Assembly: GCA_963776935.1 (NCBI GenBank)
Contig: CAVZOP010000002.1
Coordinates: forward strand, 930,001 to 994,000
Source: JALOLG01 sp963776935
Lineage (GTDB): Bacteria > Actinomycetota > Acidimicrobiia > Acidimicrobiales > Ilumatobacteraceae
Direction: 5' to 3'
Length of the DNA: 64,000 nt
In this document: piece by piece, positions 1-8,874 of the stretch
Layout of the letters: the number at the start of each line of letters is the position of its first letter
How positions within the stretch are numbered: the stretch's first letter is position 1
The notes under the pieces: model-generated
Told to the model about the DNA's origin: nothing
The model's database searches: none
The model's input: only the letters and a program-made list of their open reading frames with translations
Program-made: the position numbers and the translations under genes

Positions 1-150
1 TTCTTGTTCACGGCCTTCCCACTGGTGATCCCGGTCGCCGCCTGGTGGTCGCACCGCGATCGGATGGGCTGGGAGTTGACGCTCGTCGCGTGCGGCGCCG
101 GGCTCGCCACGCTCACCGGTCTGTACGGGGTGTTCGGGGCAATCCCGTGA
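1..150 (+). CDS. C-terminal end of a membrane protein (5' end outside window)
   Basis: Frame 1 is open from the first base to a TGA at 148-150, giving the last 49 residues of a protein. They are hydrophobic and contain two likely membrane segments, one near the left edge and one at the very end. The stop overlaps the GTG start of the AftD-like gene by four bases (GTGA at 147-150), so the two are probably translationally coupled. Too little is visible to name the family. A polytopic envelope glycosyltransferase or flippase would fit the neighbourhood, but that is inference. Confidence 0.75.
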   Translation, partial: FLFTAFPLVIPVAAWWSHRDRMGWELTLVACGAGLATLTGLYGVFGAIP

Positions 151-3047
151 AATCGGCGTGGGCGCGGCGACCTCCGTTCGGGGTCGTCGTGCTCGGACTG
201 CTCGCCTACGTCCCGGCGCTCACCGCCGGCCGCGGCCGGATGCCGGCCGACACCAAGCTGTACCTCTATCTCGACCCGGGGCGGCTGGTGTCGGACGCGC
301 CGTACACGTTCGACGGGCGCCAGTTCGCCGGTTGGGTCCCACACCAGACGATCAGCTACCTGTGGCCGTCCGGGCCGTGGTACTGGCTGTTCGACACGCT
401 CGGCGTCCCCGACTGGATCGCCCACCGGCTGTGGATCGGCACGATCCTGTTCGCCGCCGGGCTCGGGGTTCGCTGGGTCGCCCGCCTGCTCGGCATCGTG
501 GGGGCCGCGGCGGTCGCCGCGGCCGCGGTGTACCAACTGTCGCCGTACGTGTTGCCGTACCTCTCGCGGACGTCGTTGATGCTGCTCCCGTACGCCGGCC
601 TCGGCTGGATCATCGGCCTGACGATGCTCGCCGCACGGCGGAGCACATGGCGGCACGCCGCACTCCTCGCGCTCGTGGTGGCGACGATCGGCGCACCGAA
701 CGCCACGGCGACGGCGATGATCGTGCCGGCCCCGGTGCTGTGGCTGGTGCATGCGGCGTGGGGCGGCGAGATCACGTGGCGACGGGCGGCGGCAACCGCC
801 GCTCGCATCGGTGGCCTGTGCGTCGCGGTCTCGCTGTGGTGGCTGGCGATGCTGTCGGTGCAGGGCCGCTACGGCGCCGATGTGCTCGCCTACTCGGAGA
901 CGCTGGAGGCCGTCTCGCTGACGTCGACGAGCACCGAGACCCTGCGTGGGATGGGCTACTGGTTGTTCTACGTCCGGGACCCGGTCGGCTTCACGACGTC
1001 GGCGGCCGAGGCGTACATGGCGTCCGGGCGGTACGTCGTCACCAGCTTCGTGCTCACCGGACTCGGCATCGCCGGTCTCGCCTTCACCCGCTTCGGCGCC
1101 CGCCGGTTCGCGGTGTTGCTCGTCATCGCCGGGATCGTGCTCGCCGTCGGTGTGCACCCGATCGACGACCCGTCACTGCTGATGTCGCCGTTCGCCGAGT
1201 CGTCGCGATCGTCGTTCATCCTCGCCCTGCGCAGCAGCACGCGGGCGCTGCCGATGGCTGTGCTCGGCCTGGCGCTCGGCACCGGCGCGCTCGTCACCGC
1301 GACCGCCCGCCTGCTCCCCCGTCACCGCTGGTCGATCGCGGCGGTCGTGATCGCACTGGCCGCGGCCAACCTGCCAGCCGCGTGGAACGGCGGCTTCGTC
1401 GATGCGGTCCTGTCGCGCGACGAGGAGCCTCCCGACGCCTGGGTGGCTGCCGCGGCCGATCTCGACCAACTGCCGGAGGGCTACCGGGTGATGCAGCTCC
1501 CAGGTGCCGAGTTCGGCGCTTTCAGCTGGGGGTACACCGTCGACCCGCCACTTCCCGGGCTCACCGAGCGACCCTTCGTCAGCCGTGACCTGCTGCCGCT
1601 CGGGAGCGCACCGACGATGGATCTGCTCTACGCCCTCGACGACCGCTTCCAGGCCGGGGTCGCCGAGCCGGCGTCGGTGGCCCCGATCGCCCGGCTCTTC
1701 GGCGCCGACACGATCTGGGTGCCCAACGACATCCGCTACGACCGGTTCCGCAGCCCGCGGCCGGAGCTCACCGCGTCGCTGTTCGTCAGTCCTGCCTCGG
1801 ATGGCCTCGACGACCCGATTCCGTACGGCGAACCGGTCGTCCCGTCGTCGGTGTTGCCGATGATCGACGAGCGATCGGTCGGCGACCCCCGCGTGGGAAC
1901 CGCCCTGGCTCCCGTCTGGTTGGTGCCGGTCGAGGATCCGATCGCGGTGATCCGCGCCAAATCCGCCGTCGTCGCCGTCGCCGGGAGCGGCGATGGTGTC
2001 GTGGACGCCGCCGCGGCCGGATTGATCGACGGCACCGAACTGCTCGTGTACACCGCGAGCGACACGTCTGCTTCGCCGCTGAGCGGCCTGATCGTCACCG
2101 ATTCGAACCGCGACCAGGCCCGCCAGTGGCGCGGCAGCCAGGACACCCGCGGCTTCACCGAGTCCGGCGGCGATGAACCGGGGGTGGCCACGTTCGACAG
2201 CGCCGATCAACGTCTCGAGGTGTTCAACGCGTCGGATGGCGTCGCCGGCGCCGAATCGCAGACCGTGGTCGTCCAGACCGGGCCGGTCACGGCTCGCGCC
2301 AGCGCCTATGGCGAGGTGTTCGCCTACCGCCCCGAGGACCGTGCGGCGATGGCCATCGATGGCGATCTGACCACTGCCTGGCGAGTCGCCGACCGTTTCG
2401 ACGCCACCGGCCAGTTCATCGAGTTGACGGCTGAGCGATCGATCGACTCGATCGACGTCGTGCAACCGATCGACGGCTCGACGGGCGCCGCACCGAACCG
2501 GTGGATCACCGCCGTCGACGTCGGCGTCGACGGTCGAGCGCCCGTGCGCTTCGACCTCGACGAGACGTCGCGATCGTCCGGTCAGACGCTCCAGCTTCCG
2601 ACTCCGGGCACGACCGTGCGGCTGACGATCGCGACGACGGCAGCGACACCCGGATCCGGCGACGGGCTCGTCGCGACCGGCCTCGACGCCGTCGGCTTCG
2701 CCGAGATCCGCACCGGCCTGGGGCCCACGACCGAGGTGACCCGGCCGCCCACCGACTGGGTGGCAGAGCTCACCGCAGGCGAACTGGTCGACACGCCCAT
2801 CGACCAGGTCTTCACTCGCCTGCGGGTCGATCCCGCCAATCGCTGGCGGCGTGACCCCGAGACCCGGATCGTGCGCGACGTCACCGTGCCGGCAGGCTAC
2901 GGCGCGGTGACGGAGGCGACGGTACGTCTCGCGGCCCGCGCCGACGACGTTGTGATCGCCGAACTTGCTCGGCCTGTCGGGCGCGACGGCGTCAGAGCGG
3001 CTCATCGGGATGCCCAATGCCGGCGGTTGGGCGGCGACCGATGGTGA
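147..3047 (+). CDS. AftD-like alpha-(1->3)-arabinofuranosyltransferase, N-terminal part (frameshifted)
   Basis: This is the N-terminal ~940 residues of a DUF3367/AftD-type enzyme, which adds arabinofuranose from a decaprenyl-phosphate donor on the outer face of the membrane. A ...PADTKLYLYLDPGRL stretch near residues 33-47 and a YLWPSGPWYWL stretch match the start of this family. About ten membrane segments follow to residue ~430. A large extracytoplasmic part comes next, with a discoidin/F5-8-type segment around residues 715-800 (AIDGDLTTAWRV). The GTG at 147 was chosen because it overlaps the preceding stop by four bases. An earlier in-frame start at 45 would run inside the previous gene. 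After about base 2960 this frame turns arginine-rich and stops at 3047, while the homologous sequence continues in frame 1. Confidence 0.8.
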   Translation: MKSAWARRPPFGVVVLGLLAYVPALTAGRGRMPADTKLYLYLDPGRLVSDAPYTFDGRQFAGWVPHQTISYLWPSGPWYWLFDTLGVPDWIAHRLWIGTILFAAGLGVRWVARLLGIVGAAAVAAAAVYQLSPYVLPYLSRTSLMLLPYAGLGWIIGLTMLAARRSTWRHAALLALVVATIGAPNATATAMIVPAPVLWLVHAAWGGEITWRRAAATAARIGGLCVAVSLWWLAMLSVQGRYGADVLAYSETLEAVSLTSTSTETLRGMGYWLFYVRDPVGFTTSAAEAYMASGRYVVTSFVLTGLGIAGLAFTRFGARRFAVLLVIAGIVLAVGVHPIDDPSLLMSPFAESSRSSFILALRSSTRALPMAVLGLALGTGALVTATARLLPRHRWSIAAVVIALAAANLPAAWNGGFVDAVLSRDEEPPDAWVAAAADLDQLPEGYRVMQLPGAEFGAFSWGYTVDPPLPGLTERPFVSRDLLPLGSAPTMDLLYALDDRFQAGVAEPASVAPIARLFGADTIWVPNDIRYDRFRSPRPELTASLFVSPASDGLDDPIPYGEPVVPSSVLPMIDERSVGDPRVGTALAPVWLVPVEDPIAVIRAKSAVVAVAGSGDGVVDAAAAGLIDGTELLVYTASDTSASPLSGLIVTDSNRDQARQWRGSQDTRGFTESGGDEPGVATFDSADQRLEVFNASDGVAGAESQTVVVQTGPVTARASAYGEVFAYRPEDRAAMAIDGDLTTAWRVADRFDATGQFIELTAERSIDSIDVVQPIDGSTGAAPNRWITAVDVGVDGRAPVRFDLDETSRSSGQTLQLPTPGTTVRLTIATTAATPGSGDGLVATGLDAVGFAEIRTGLGPTTEVTRPPTDWVAELTAGELVDTPIDQVFTRLRVDPANRWRRDPETRIVRDVTVPAGYGAVTEATVRLAARADDVVIAELARPVGRDGVRAAHRDAQCRRLGGDRW

Positions 3048-4377
3048 TCCCGAAACGGCGTGGATCACACCGTTCGGACGACCGATCGGTCCGACGCTGA
3101 CCGTGCCGGTCGCGGCGACCACCGTCTCGACGATCGAGCTCCGGCAACCCACCGGTGACTTCTCACCGATCACCGAGATCACGGTCGGCGGCGCGGGCGC
3201 CGACGTCGCGGTCGCGGTCCCGCCAGCCGATGCCGACGGGTGGAGTCGCGTCGACGTCGGGGCGCTCGGCGTGACGGGTGCGGCGCGGGTCACGATCACG
3301 GGTGCCGACGTGTTGACGACTCGCGATCGGCGGTCGAACGAGATCGTCGCCCTCCCGGCCGCAGTCGCCGAGATCCGTATCGACGGCGCCGACGCGATCC
3401 CGCTCCCGGCCGAAGTCGATCTGGGATGCCGCGAGTTGCTGCGCATCGATGGCCTGCCGGCGCCGTTGGAGTTGGGCACCGTGCGAGTCGGCGCCGTGCT
3501 CGCCGGCGAACCGATCGTGACCGGTCCGTGCCGGCGCGGCGGCATCATCGACGGTGGCGCGCAGCTCGACACGATCCGGATCGAGAGCCGCCCCGGCCTC
3601 GAGACCGGACTCGACGTCGACCGCGTCGTCCTTCGCGACCTCGCGTCGCGTGGACCGGTAACCGCGGTCGACGTCGAGGTCCTCGACCAGGATCGGACCT
3701 CGCGCACCGTACGCGTCACGCCGTGCCCGACCGGCTGCTGGATCGTGCTCGGGGAAGGCTTCAACGACGGATGGATCGCCGAGATCGACGGCGACGATCT
3801 CGGCGCTGGGGAGCTCGTCGACGGCGGGTTCAACGGCTGGTACCTGGCGCCGTCGGATGCTCCGCGAACGGTGACGTTCCGGTGGACACCGCAGCGCGTC
3901 GTGACGATCGGACTGTGGCTGAGCGGGCTCGCCGTCATCGCGTGCATCGTGCTGGCACTCGTCGATCGTCGCCGGCACCCGATCGAGGCCGCCCGTTCGC
4001 CGCGACTCGTCGGGTTCGGTCGAGAGCGTGGAGCGAGTCGACGACGGCTCTGGGCGGGCCCCATCGTCGCCGCGCTGGTCGCTGTCGTCCTCTGCGGTCC
4101 GGGTTGGGCACTCGGGGTGCTGGCGCTCGGCGCGGTGACGGTGGCGCTCGGCCGTCCGCGGCTGCTCGGTGGCTTCGCACTCGGGGTCTGGGTGTGGTGC
4201 GGGGCGATCGTGCTGTGGCGTGTCGTGCGCTACCGGCCGTTCCCGAACGCCGGGTGGCCGGGCACGTTCGAGGACCTCCATCGTCCGGGAATGCTGGTGC
4301 TCGCCCTGCTCGCCGGCTCGCTCGCGGCCGACCGGCCGAGGCGGTCGAGGCGGCCAGAGCCCAGTTCCGGGCAGTAA
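2965..4377 (+). CDS. AftD-like arabinofuranosyltransferase, C-terminal part (frameshifted)
   Basis: This is the continuation of the AftD-like protein in another frame. It starts with a second carbohydrate-binding-like segment (NAGGWAATDGDPETAWI) and ends with four hydrophobic segments and a basic tail. Joined to the upstream part, the protein is about 1410 residues, the usual size of AftD. The join needs one surplus base near 2956-2967, for example the C at 2964, since GCC GAA TTG CTC GGC would restore the frame. The fragment has no ribosome binding site of its own and starts mid-domain, so it is not likely an independent gene. It stops 12 bases before the next gene. Confidence 0.75.
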   Translation: MLGLSGATASERLIGMPNAGGWAATDGDPETAWITPFGRPIGPTLTVPVAATTVSTIELRQPTGDFSPITEITVGGAGADVAVAVPPADADGWSRVDVGALGVTGAARVTITGADVLTTRDRRSNEIVALPAAVAEIRIDGADAIPLPAEVDLGCRELLRIDGLPAPLELGTVRVGAVLAGEPIVTGPCRRGGIIDGGAQLDTIRIESRPGLETGLDVDRVVLRDLASRGPVTAVDVEVLDQDRTSRTVRVTPCPTGCWIVLGEGFNDGWIAEIDGDDLGAGELVDGGFNGWYLAPSDAPRTVTFRWTPQRVVTIGLWLSGLAVIACIVLALVDRRRHPIEAARSPRLVGFGRERGASRRRLWAGPIVAALVAVVLCGPGWALGVLALGAVTVALGRPRLLGGFALGVWVWCGAIVLWRVVRYRPFPNAGWPGTFEDLHRPGMLVLALLAGSLAADRPRRSRRPEPSSGQ

Positions 4378-4389
4378 CCTGGCGAGTTC

Positions 4390-5124
4390 GTGACGGGTTC
4401 ACAGCGCAGCTGCCTCTCCGTCGTCGTGCCCTGTTACAACGAGCAGGCGACGATCGTTTCGCTGATCAAGCGCGTGCTCGAGTCGGCGTGGGTCGCCGAG
4501 GTCGTCATCGTCGACGACGGCTCCACCGACGGCACCCGTGATCTGCTCGTCGGTGTCACCGACGAGCGCGTGCGTGTGGTGCTGCACGATCACAACCAAG
4601 GCAAGGGCGCCGCGCTCCGAACCGGGTTCGCGCTCGCCACTGCCGAGTTCGTGCTCGTCCAGGATGCCGACCTCGAGTACGACCCGTCCGAGTACGACCA
4701 TCTCATCGAGCCGCTGGCATCCGACATCGCCGACGTCGTGTACGGATCGCGCTTCCAATCGGGCCGGCCGCACCGGGTGCTGTACTTCTGGCACTCGGTC
4801 GGCAACAAGTGCTTGACCTTGTTGTCGAACATGTTCACGGACTTGAACCTGACCGACATGGAGACGTGCTACAAGGCCTTCCGGCGAGACGTCATCCAGT
4901 CGATCGAGATCGAGGAGGATCGGTTCGGTTTCGAACCCGAGATCACGGCCAAGTTGGCGCGCCTGCAGCTGCGCTTCTACGAGGTCGGCATCTCGTACGC
5001 CGGGCGCACCTACGCCGAGGGCAAGAAGATCGGATGGCGCGACGGCGTGCGCGCCCTGGTCTGCATCGTCAAGTACTCGCCCATCGGTGAACGTTTCCGC
5101 ACGCACAGACCGCGGAGACCTTGA
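4390..5124 (+). CDS. family 2 glycosyltransferase (DPM/GtrB-like)
   Basis: A 244-residue cytoplasmic GT-A glycosyltransferase. It shows the family 2 signature blocks VVPCYNE (residues ~12-18), VDDGSTDGT (~40-48) and the metal-binding QDADLEYDP (~93-101), followed by ETCYKAFR, typical of dolichol/undecaprenyl-phosphate sugar synthases. It has no C-terminal membrane segments, so it probably makes a polyprenyl-phosphate-linked sugar at the membrane surface. It starts with GTG 12 bases after the AftD-like gene and overlaps the next gene by four bases (TTGA), so the three form one transcription unit. The sugar is not predictable from the sequence. Confidence 0.85.
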   Translation: MTGSQRSCLSVVVPCYNEQATIVSLIKRVLESAWVAEVVIVDDGSTDGTRDLLVGVTDERVRVVLHDHNQGKGAALRTGFALATAEFVLVQDADLEYDPSEYDHLIEPLASDIADVVYGSRFQSGRPHRVLYFWHSVGNKCLTLLSNMFTDLNLTDMETCYKAFRRDVIQSIEIEEDRFGFEPEITAKLARLQLRFYEVGISYAGRTYAEGKKIGWRDGVRALVCIVKYSPIGERFRTHRPRRP

Positions 5125-7373
5125 GGTTGGGTTCGGTGGCGGGAATCACACAGCCGAAACATGCAGTAGCACGGCGGGCGTCAACAGCGCGCGCATCGTC
5201 ACCGGGCGCCGGTTCACCGGCCGTCTGGGAGCACGTGCCGGCGCTCGACGGCCTCCGCGTGGCGGCCGTCATCGCCGTGCTCCTGTTCCATGCCGGCCAC
5301 CTCAAGGGCGGATTCCTGGGTGTCGACCTGTTCTTCGCCCTGTCCGGCTTTCTCATCACGTCACTGCTGTTGCGCGACGCCGACCACGGGGGTGTCCGCC
5401 TACTGGCGTTCTGGGGGCGACGGTTCCGGCGGCTGCTGCCGGCGGTGTTCGTCCTCATCGCCGTCGTGGCGCTCGGCGCGTGGATGCTCGGAACACCCGC
5501 CGAGCTCGACGGTGTCCGTCGCACCGGCGGCTGGGCACTCGCCTACATGGCCAACTGGCACTTCATCGGCGAGGCAAATGGATACTGGGCGTCGTTCGAC
5601 CAGCCATCCATGTTCGACCACCTCTGGAGCCTCGCCATCGAGGAGCAGTTCTACGTCGTGTGGCCGCTCGTCGTCCTCGCCGTGTGGAAGGTGAGCAGGC
5701 GCAGATACCGGCATCGCAACCTCCTTGCCGTCACACTCGGCGGCGTCGTCGCCTCGTTCGTCGCGATGCTCGTCCTGTACGAGCCGGGGGCCGATCCGAC
5801 CCGGATCTACATGGGCACCGACACCCGGGCGGCGTCGATCCTCGTCGGCGCGGCGATGGCGACCGCACCGGCCCGACGCGTGGCGTCGGCGGCCGTCGGG
5901 GTCATCGGCCGGCGGATCGACCAGGTGATCGCGGTGCTCCTGCTCGGCATCGGCGTGTCGTGGGTCGTGGTCGACGGCGCCAACTCGGCCATGCTCTACC
6001 GGGGCGGCCTGCTGCTCCACTCCGCGGTCGCCGCGGCAATCGTCGTGGCACTGGCCTCGACGCCCACCGGACGCGCTGCAAACGCGTTGTCGTGGGGTCC
6101 GCTCGTCTGGGTGGGCGTGCGGTCGTACGGGCTCTACCTGTGGCACTGGCCGGTGTACGTGATGTTGACGAGCGAGCGCACGGGACTCGACGGTGCACCG
6201 CTGACGCTCGTGCGCATCGCCGTCTCGACCGCGCTGGCGGCCGCGTCGTTCTGGTTCGTCGAAGATCCGATCCGCCACCGCGTGTCGTGGGTTCGCGACC
6301 GGCGCGGCATCCCGGCACTCGCGGGTGCGGTCGTACTGGTGGCCACGACTTTGATCGTGCTCCCCCATCCGCAACGTGAGATCGCCGCGTTCGACCCGGG
6401 GTCGATCACCGTGGCGACGCAGGCCGAAGCGGCCCGTCCGATTCTCGGCCCGCCAGCGCCGCCTGCGGCGACGCCGAGGACGATGGCGTCCGAGCACCCG
6501 GGCACGACCCCGACCGTTCCGTCGGCGCACAGTGCCGATCATGCGGAGACTCTTGCGATGCGACGGACCTCGTCGGCAACGTTCACATCGCGGGCCGCGG
6601 CGTCGGAGATCGCGTCGTCGACGATCACGGTGACGACCGCGCCGGTGTCGGCGAACGTGGTGTCGACGACGCCGGTGTCGCTCGAGTCGGCGGCCACCGT
6701 GGTCGTGATGCGGCGGCCGATCACCAGCGTGTTGTGGACCGGTGACTCGATCGCCTACGACCTCGCCCCAGGTGTCGGCGCGGCCCTCACCAGCGCCGGG
6801 CTGGTGGCCAACTCGAGCGCCTATCCCGGCATGCGGATCGTCGGTGGCGGCGATTTCGACCTGCTCCCCAAGCTGCGAGCGGCGCTGCCCGGGTCCGGCA
6901 CCGATGTGATCGTCGTGCAGCTGTCGATGTGGGACGCCGCGCAAGACGACGCCGAACAGCGAGCTGCGCTCGACGAGCTGCACGCCCTCGCCCTCACCAA
7001 CGCTGCCCTGCTCGTGCTCGTCTCGCCGCCACCGACCGAGAACCTCGCCATCGACCACGGGCTGGTGGGTCTCACGAACCACGCCCGTGCGATCGCCGCC
7101 GAGTCCCCGACGACGACCGTGTTCTTGGATTCGGCGGCCGTCTGGGGACCGGTCTTCGACGTCGATCTCGACGACGACGGGACGCCCGAGCGCAAGCGCG
7201 ACGGCGCGCACGTGTGCCCGTCGGGCGCGGCCAGGTTCGCGTTGTGGCTGACCAGCGAGCTCGCCGTCCGCTTCGACGGCGCCACGCCCACTCCGCCCAC
7301 CGAGTGGGCCCTCGGCGACTGGGTCACCGACGAGCGCTACGACCAGCCGGTCGGCTCCTGCGCGCCCCTCTGA
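5121..7373 (+). CDS. acyltransferase-3 / SGNH fusion protein (OafA-like)
   Basis: A 750-residue integral membrane O-acyltransferase. The N-terminal acyltransferase-3 domain (about residues 35-420) shows LLFHAGHLKGGFLGVDLFF with the conserved histidine, LSGFLITSLLL, and WSLAIEEQFYVVWPL. A Ser/Thr/Ala-rich linker (~450-535) leads to an extracytoplasmic SGNH-hydrolase-like domain beginning LWTGDSIAYDLAPG. This architecture transfers acyl groups across the membrane onto surface glycans. The TTG start at 5121 overlaps the stop of the GT2 gene; GTG at 5136 is an alternative. A paralogue with the same two-domain layout lies at 10076-12147. The gene converges with the mannose-phosphate synthase downstream. 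Confidence 0.88.
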   Translation: MRLGSVAGITQPKHAVARRASTARASSPGAGSPAVWEHVPALDGLRVAAVIAVLLFHAGHLKGGFLGVDLFFALSGFLITSLLLRDADHGGVRLLAFWGRRFRRLLPAVFVLIAVVALGAWMLGTPAELDGVRRTGGWALAYMANWHFIGEANGYWASFDQPSMFDHLWSLAIEEQFYVVWPLVVLAVWKVSRRRYRHRNLLAVTLGGVVASFVAMLVLYEPGADPTRIYMGTDTRAASILVGAAMATAPARRVASAAVGVIGRRIDQVIAVLLLGIGVSWVVVDGANSAMLYRGGLLLHSAVAAAIVVALASTPTGRAANALSWGPLVWVGVRSYGLYLWHWPVYVMLTSERTGLDGAPLTLVRIAVSTALAAASFWFVEDPIRHRVSWVRDRRGIPALAGAVVLVATTLIVLPHPQREIAAFDPGSITVATQAEAARPILGPPAPPAATPRTMASEHPGTTPTVPSAHSADHAETLAMRRTSSATFTSRAAASEIASSTITVTTAPVSANVVSTTPVSLESAATVVVMRRPITSVLWTGDSIAYDLAPGVGAALTSAGLVANSSAYPGMRIVGGGDFDLLPKLRAALPGSGTDVIVVQLSMWDAAQDDAEQRAALDELHALALTNAALLVLVSPPPTENLAIDHGLVGLTNHARAIAAESPTTTVFLDSAAVWGPVFDVDLDDDGTPERKRDGAHVCPSGAARFALWLTSELAVRFDGATPTPPTEWALGDWVTDERYDQPVGSCAPL

Positions 7374-7392
7374 TTGAGCCGGCTCACTCCAC
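7370..7392. terminator. hairpin shared with 48237-48259; possible bidirectional terminator
   Basis: A hairpin with arms GATTGAG and CTCACTC (one mismatch) and a CCGG loop sits at the end of the acyltransferase gene, in the gap between convergent genes. The same 23-base sequence with one substitution occurs on the opposite strand at the end of fba. No U-tract follows, so termination is only inferred from the position. Confidence 0.35.
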
Positions 7393-7462
7393 GTCGTCGC
7401 GCTGCACGTCTGGTCGCCGGCTCGTGCGGCACACGTCGCCGTCGGCTCACTTCACGTCGTCG
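7380..7462 (+). repeat. 20-bp direct repeat in convergent spacer
   Basis: The segment CGGCTCACTYCACGTCGTCG occurs at 7380-7399 and again at 7443-7462 with one difference. The two copies fill the spacer between the stop codons of the convergent acyltransferase and ppm1 genes. The first copy overlaps the hairpin described separately. No function is evident. Confidence 0.55.
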
Positions 7463-8179
7463 TCAGCGGCGCTTGACGAGGTCGCGGATGCCCCAGCGGG
7501 TGACGAGCAGCATCGACTCGGCGATGATCCGGCCCGACATCTTCGACGTCCCGCGCTCACGATCGAGGAACACGATCGGCGTCTCCATGACCTTGAACCC
7601 GCCCCGCACGAGTCGCCGCACGAGCTCGGTGAGGAACGCGTACCCCTCAGCGGTCGTGGTCGACGGCGAGATCGCCCTCAGCGCGTCGGCCCGGTAGGCA
7701 CGGAACCCCGACGTGCAGTCGCGGATCTGCAGGCGCAGCACGAACGACGTGTAGCGGTTCCCCCAGCGCGACAGCCACCGTCGCTGGGTCGACCAGTTCA
7801 CCGTGGAGCCGCCGGGTACGTAACGCGAGCCGATCACGGCGGCCGCTCCGGCGTCGATCAGGCGGAGCATCTCGGGGATCGCCGAGGGGTCGTGTGAGAA
7901 GTCGGCATCCATCGACACGATCCGGTCGTATCCCTCGTCGAGCGCCATCATGAACCCGTTGCGGTAGGCGCTCCCGAGACCGTGCTTGCCGGGGCGGTGG
8001 AGCAGCTTGATCTGGCCCAGCTCGGAGGCGACCGTCTCGGCGACGCCGGCCGTGCCGTCGGGGCTGTGGTCGTCGACGACGATGATGTCGGCACTCGGCA
8101 CGTTCGCACGGATCGCAGCCAGGATCGCAGCGATGTTCTCCACCTCGTTGAAGGTGGGCAGCACGACGACGGTACGCAC
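7463..8179 (-). CDS. ppm1: polyprenol monophosphomannose synthase (Ppm1/DPM1 type)
   Basis: A 238-residue family 2 glycosyltransferase that would transfer mannose from GDP-mannose to a polyprenyl phosphate at the cytoplasmic membrane face. It supplies the lipid-linked mannose used by the membrane C-class glycosyltransferases nearby. Visible motifs are VVLPTFNEVENI at the N-terminus, VVDDHSPDGT, the metal-binding SMDADFSHDP, and the family-typical IGSRYVPGGS, DCTSGFRAYR and FLDRERGTSKM. The length equals the soluble synthase domain of mycobacterial Ppm1, without the acyltransferase half. The GTG start lies 8 bases downstream of a TACGAT box, so the transcript is probably leaderless. Confidence 0.9.
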   Translation of the reverse strand: MRTVVVLPTFNEVENIAAILAAIRANVPSADIIVVDDHSPDGTAGVAETVASELGQIKLLHRPGKHGLGSAYRNGFMMALDEGYDRIVSMDADFSHDPSAIPEMLRLIDAGAAAVIGSRYVPGGSTVNWSTQRRWLSRWGNRYTSFVLRLQIRDCTSGFRAYRADALRAISPSTTTAEGYAFLTELVRRLVRGGFKVMETPIVFLDRERGTSKMSGRIIAESMLLVTRWGIRDLVKRR

Positions 8180-8187
8180 GGCCGACG

Positions 8188-8193
8188 ATCGTA
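8188..8193 (-). promoter_or_regulatory. -10 box of a leaderless promoter for ppm1
   Basis: TACGAT on the minus strand ends 8 bases before the GTG start of ppm1, and no ribosome binding site intervenes. This is the spacing expected for transcription starting at the initiation codon. Confidence 0.5.
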
Positions 8194-8204
8194 CTGCGAT
8201 GGGG

Positions 8205-8861
8205 TCAGAGCGCAGCCACGACCATTCGGGCGAGGCGTTCGGCGCCGGCCTCGGTGAGCGCGCCGTCCGGCCCGCGAACCGGCATGCCGCTCGGCGCGCA
8301 CGGCTGTTCCCACCACTCGCACGGCAGTTCGACGGGTCCGCCGGGGGCGCCGATCAGACGGGTGGGGTCGACGGTGTGGAACCCGGCCGCCGCCACCGTC
8401 GCCCGGTCAGGACCGTCATCCGCGACCACGACCGCCACGCCGGCGGCGTCGCCGATGACCGACGTCGCGGCATCCACGCACGCTGCTGCGCCATCGAAGG
8501 CGACCACCACACGTGCCGGCTCCACGTCGTCGACCTCAGACGCGAGCACTTCGATGTCGTCACACCAGCCGCTGGAATCGAACCACTCGACGGAGAGCCC
8601 CTCCTCGCGGATCCTCAGTTCGATCGACCGGCGCGCATCGGCGAGCATCCCATCTCCGACCACGAGCACGTCGACGTCGTGCTCGGCGTCGGTGAGCGTC
8701 GGCCACAGCCACCACACTCCGGCCACGAGCACCGCCAACGCCCCCACGAGCGGCGCCACCCGGACGGCGCGACCCAGCAACGTCACGCGCCGCTGGCTTG
8801 GTGGAGTTTCGTCATCTCGCCCACCCGGTCGATCGCGGGTGGCGGAGCCATCGGTGAGCAC
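8205..8861 (-). CDS. membrane-anchored SGNH-like protein of unknown function
   Basis: A 218-residue protein with a short cytoplasmic arm, one membrane segment at residues ~35-53 (APLVGALAVLVAGVWWL) and an extracytoplasmic domain. That domain starts VDVLVVGDGMLADARRS and looks like the first block of SGNH hydrolases, but the usual GDS serine is glycine, so catalysis is doubtful. Four cysteines (WCDD, AACVD, PCEWW and QPCAP) may form disulphides. It sits between glycosyltransferase genes and has its own leaderless-type promoter overlapping the stop of the upstream GT4 gene. I do not recognise a named family. Confidence 0.7.
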   Translation of the reverse strand: MLTDGSATRDRPGGRDDETPPSQRRVTLLGRAVRVAPLVGALAVLVAGVWWLWPTLTDAEHDVDVLVVGDGMLADARRSIELRIREEGLSVEWFDSSGWCDDIEVLASEVDDVEPARVVVAFDGAAACVDAATSVIGDAAGVAVVVADDGPDRATVAAAGFHTVDPTRLIGAPGGPVELPCEWWEQPCAPSGMPVRGPDGALTEAGAERLARMVVAAL

Positions 8862-8868
8862 TGCGCGG

Positions 8869-8874
8869 ACGCTA
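8869..8874 (-). promoter_or_regulatory. -10 box of a leaderless promoter
   Basis: TAGCGT on the minus strand lies 7 bases before the GTG start at 8861 and overlaps the TAG stop of the upstream glycosyltransferase gene. Confidence 0.45.

Noticed and set aside
1173..4064. 963-codon open frame on the minus strand
   Set aside because: It lies antisense to the AftD-like gene, is rich in Arg/Ser/Pro/His with no recognisable domain, and reflects high GC at third positions of the real gene.
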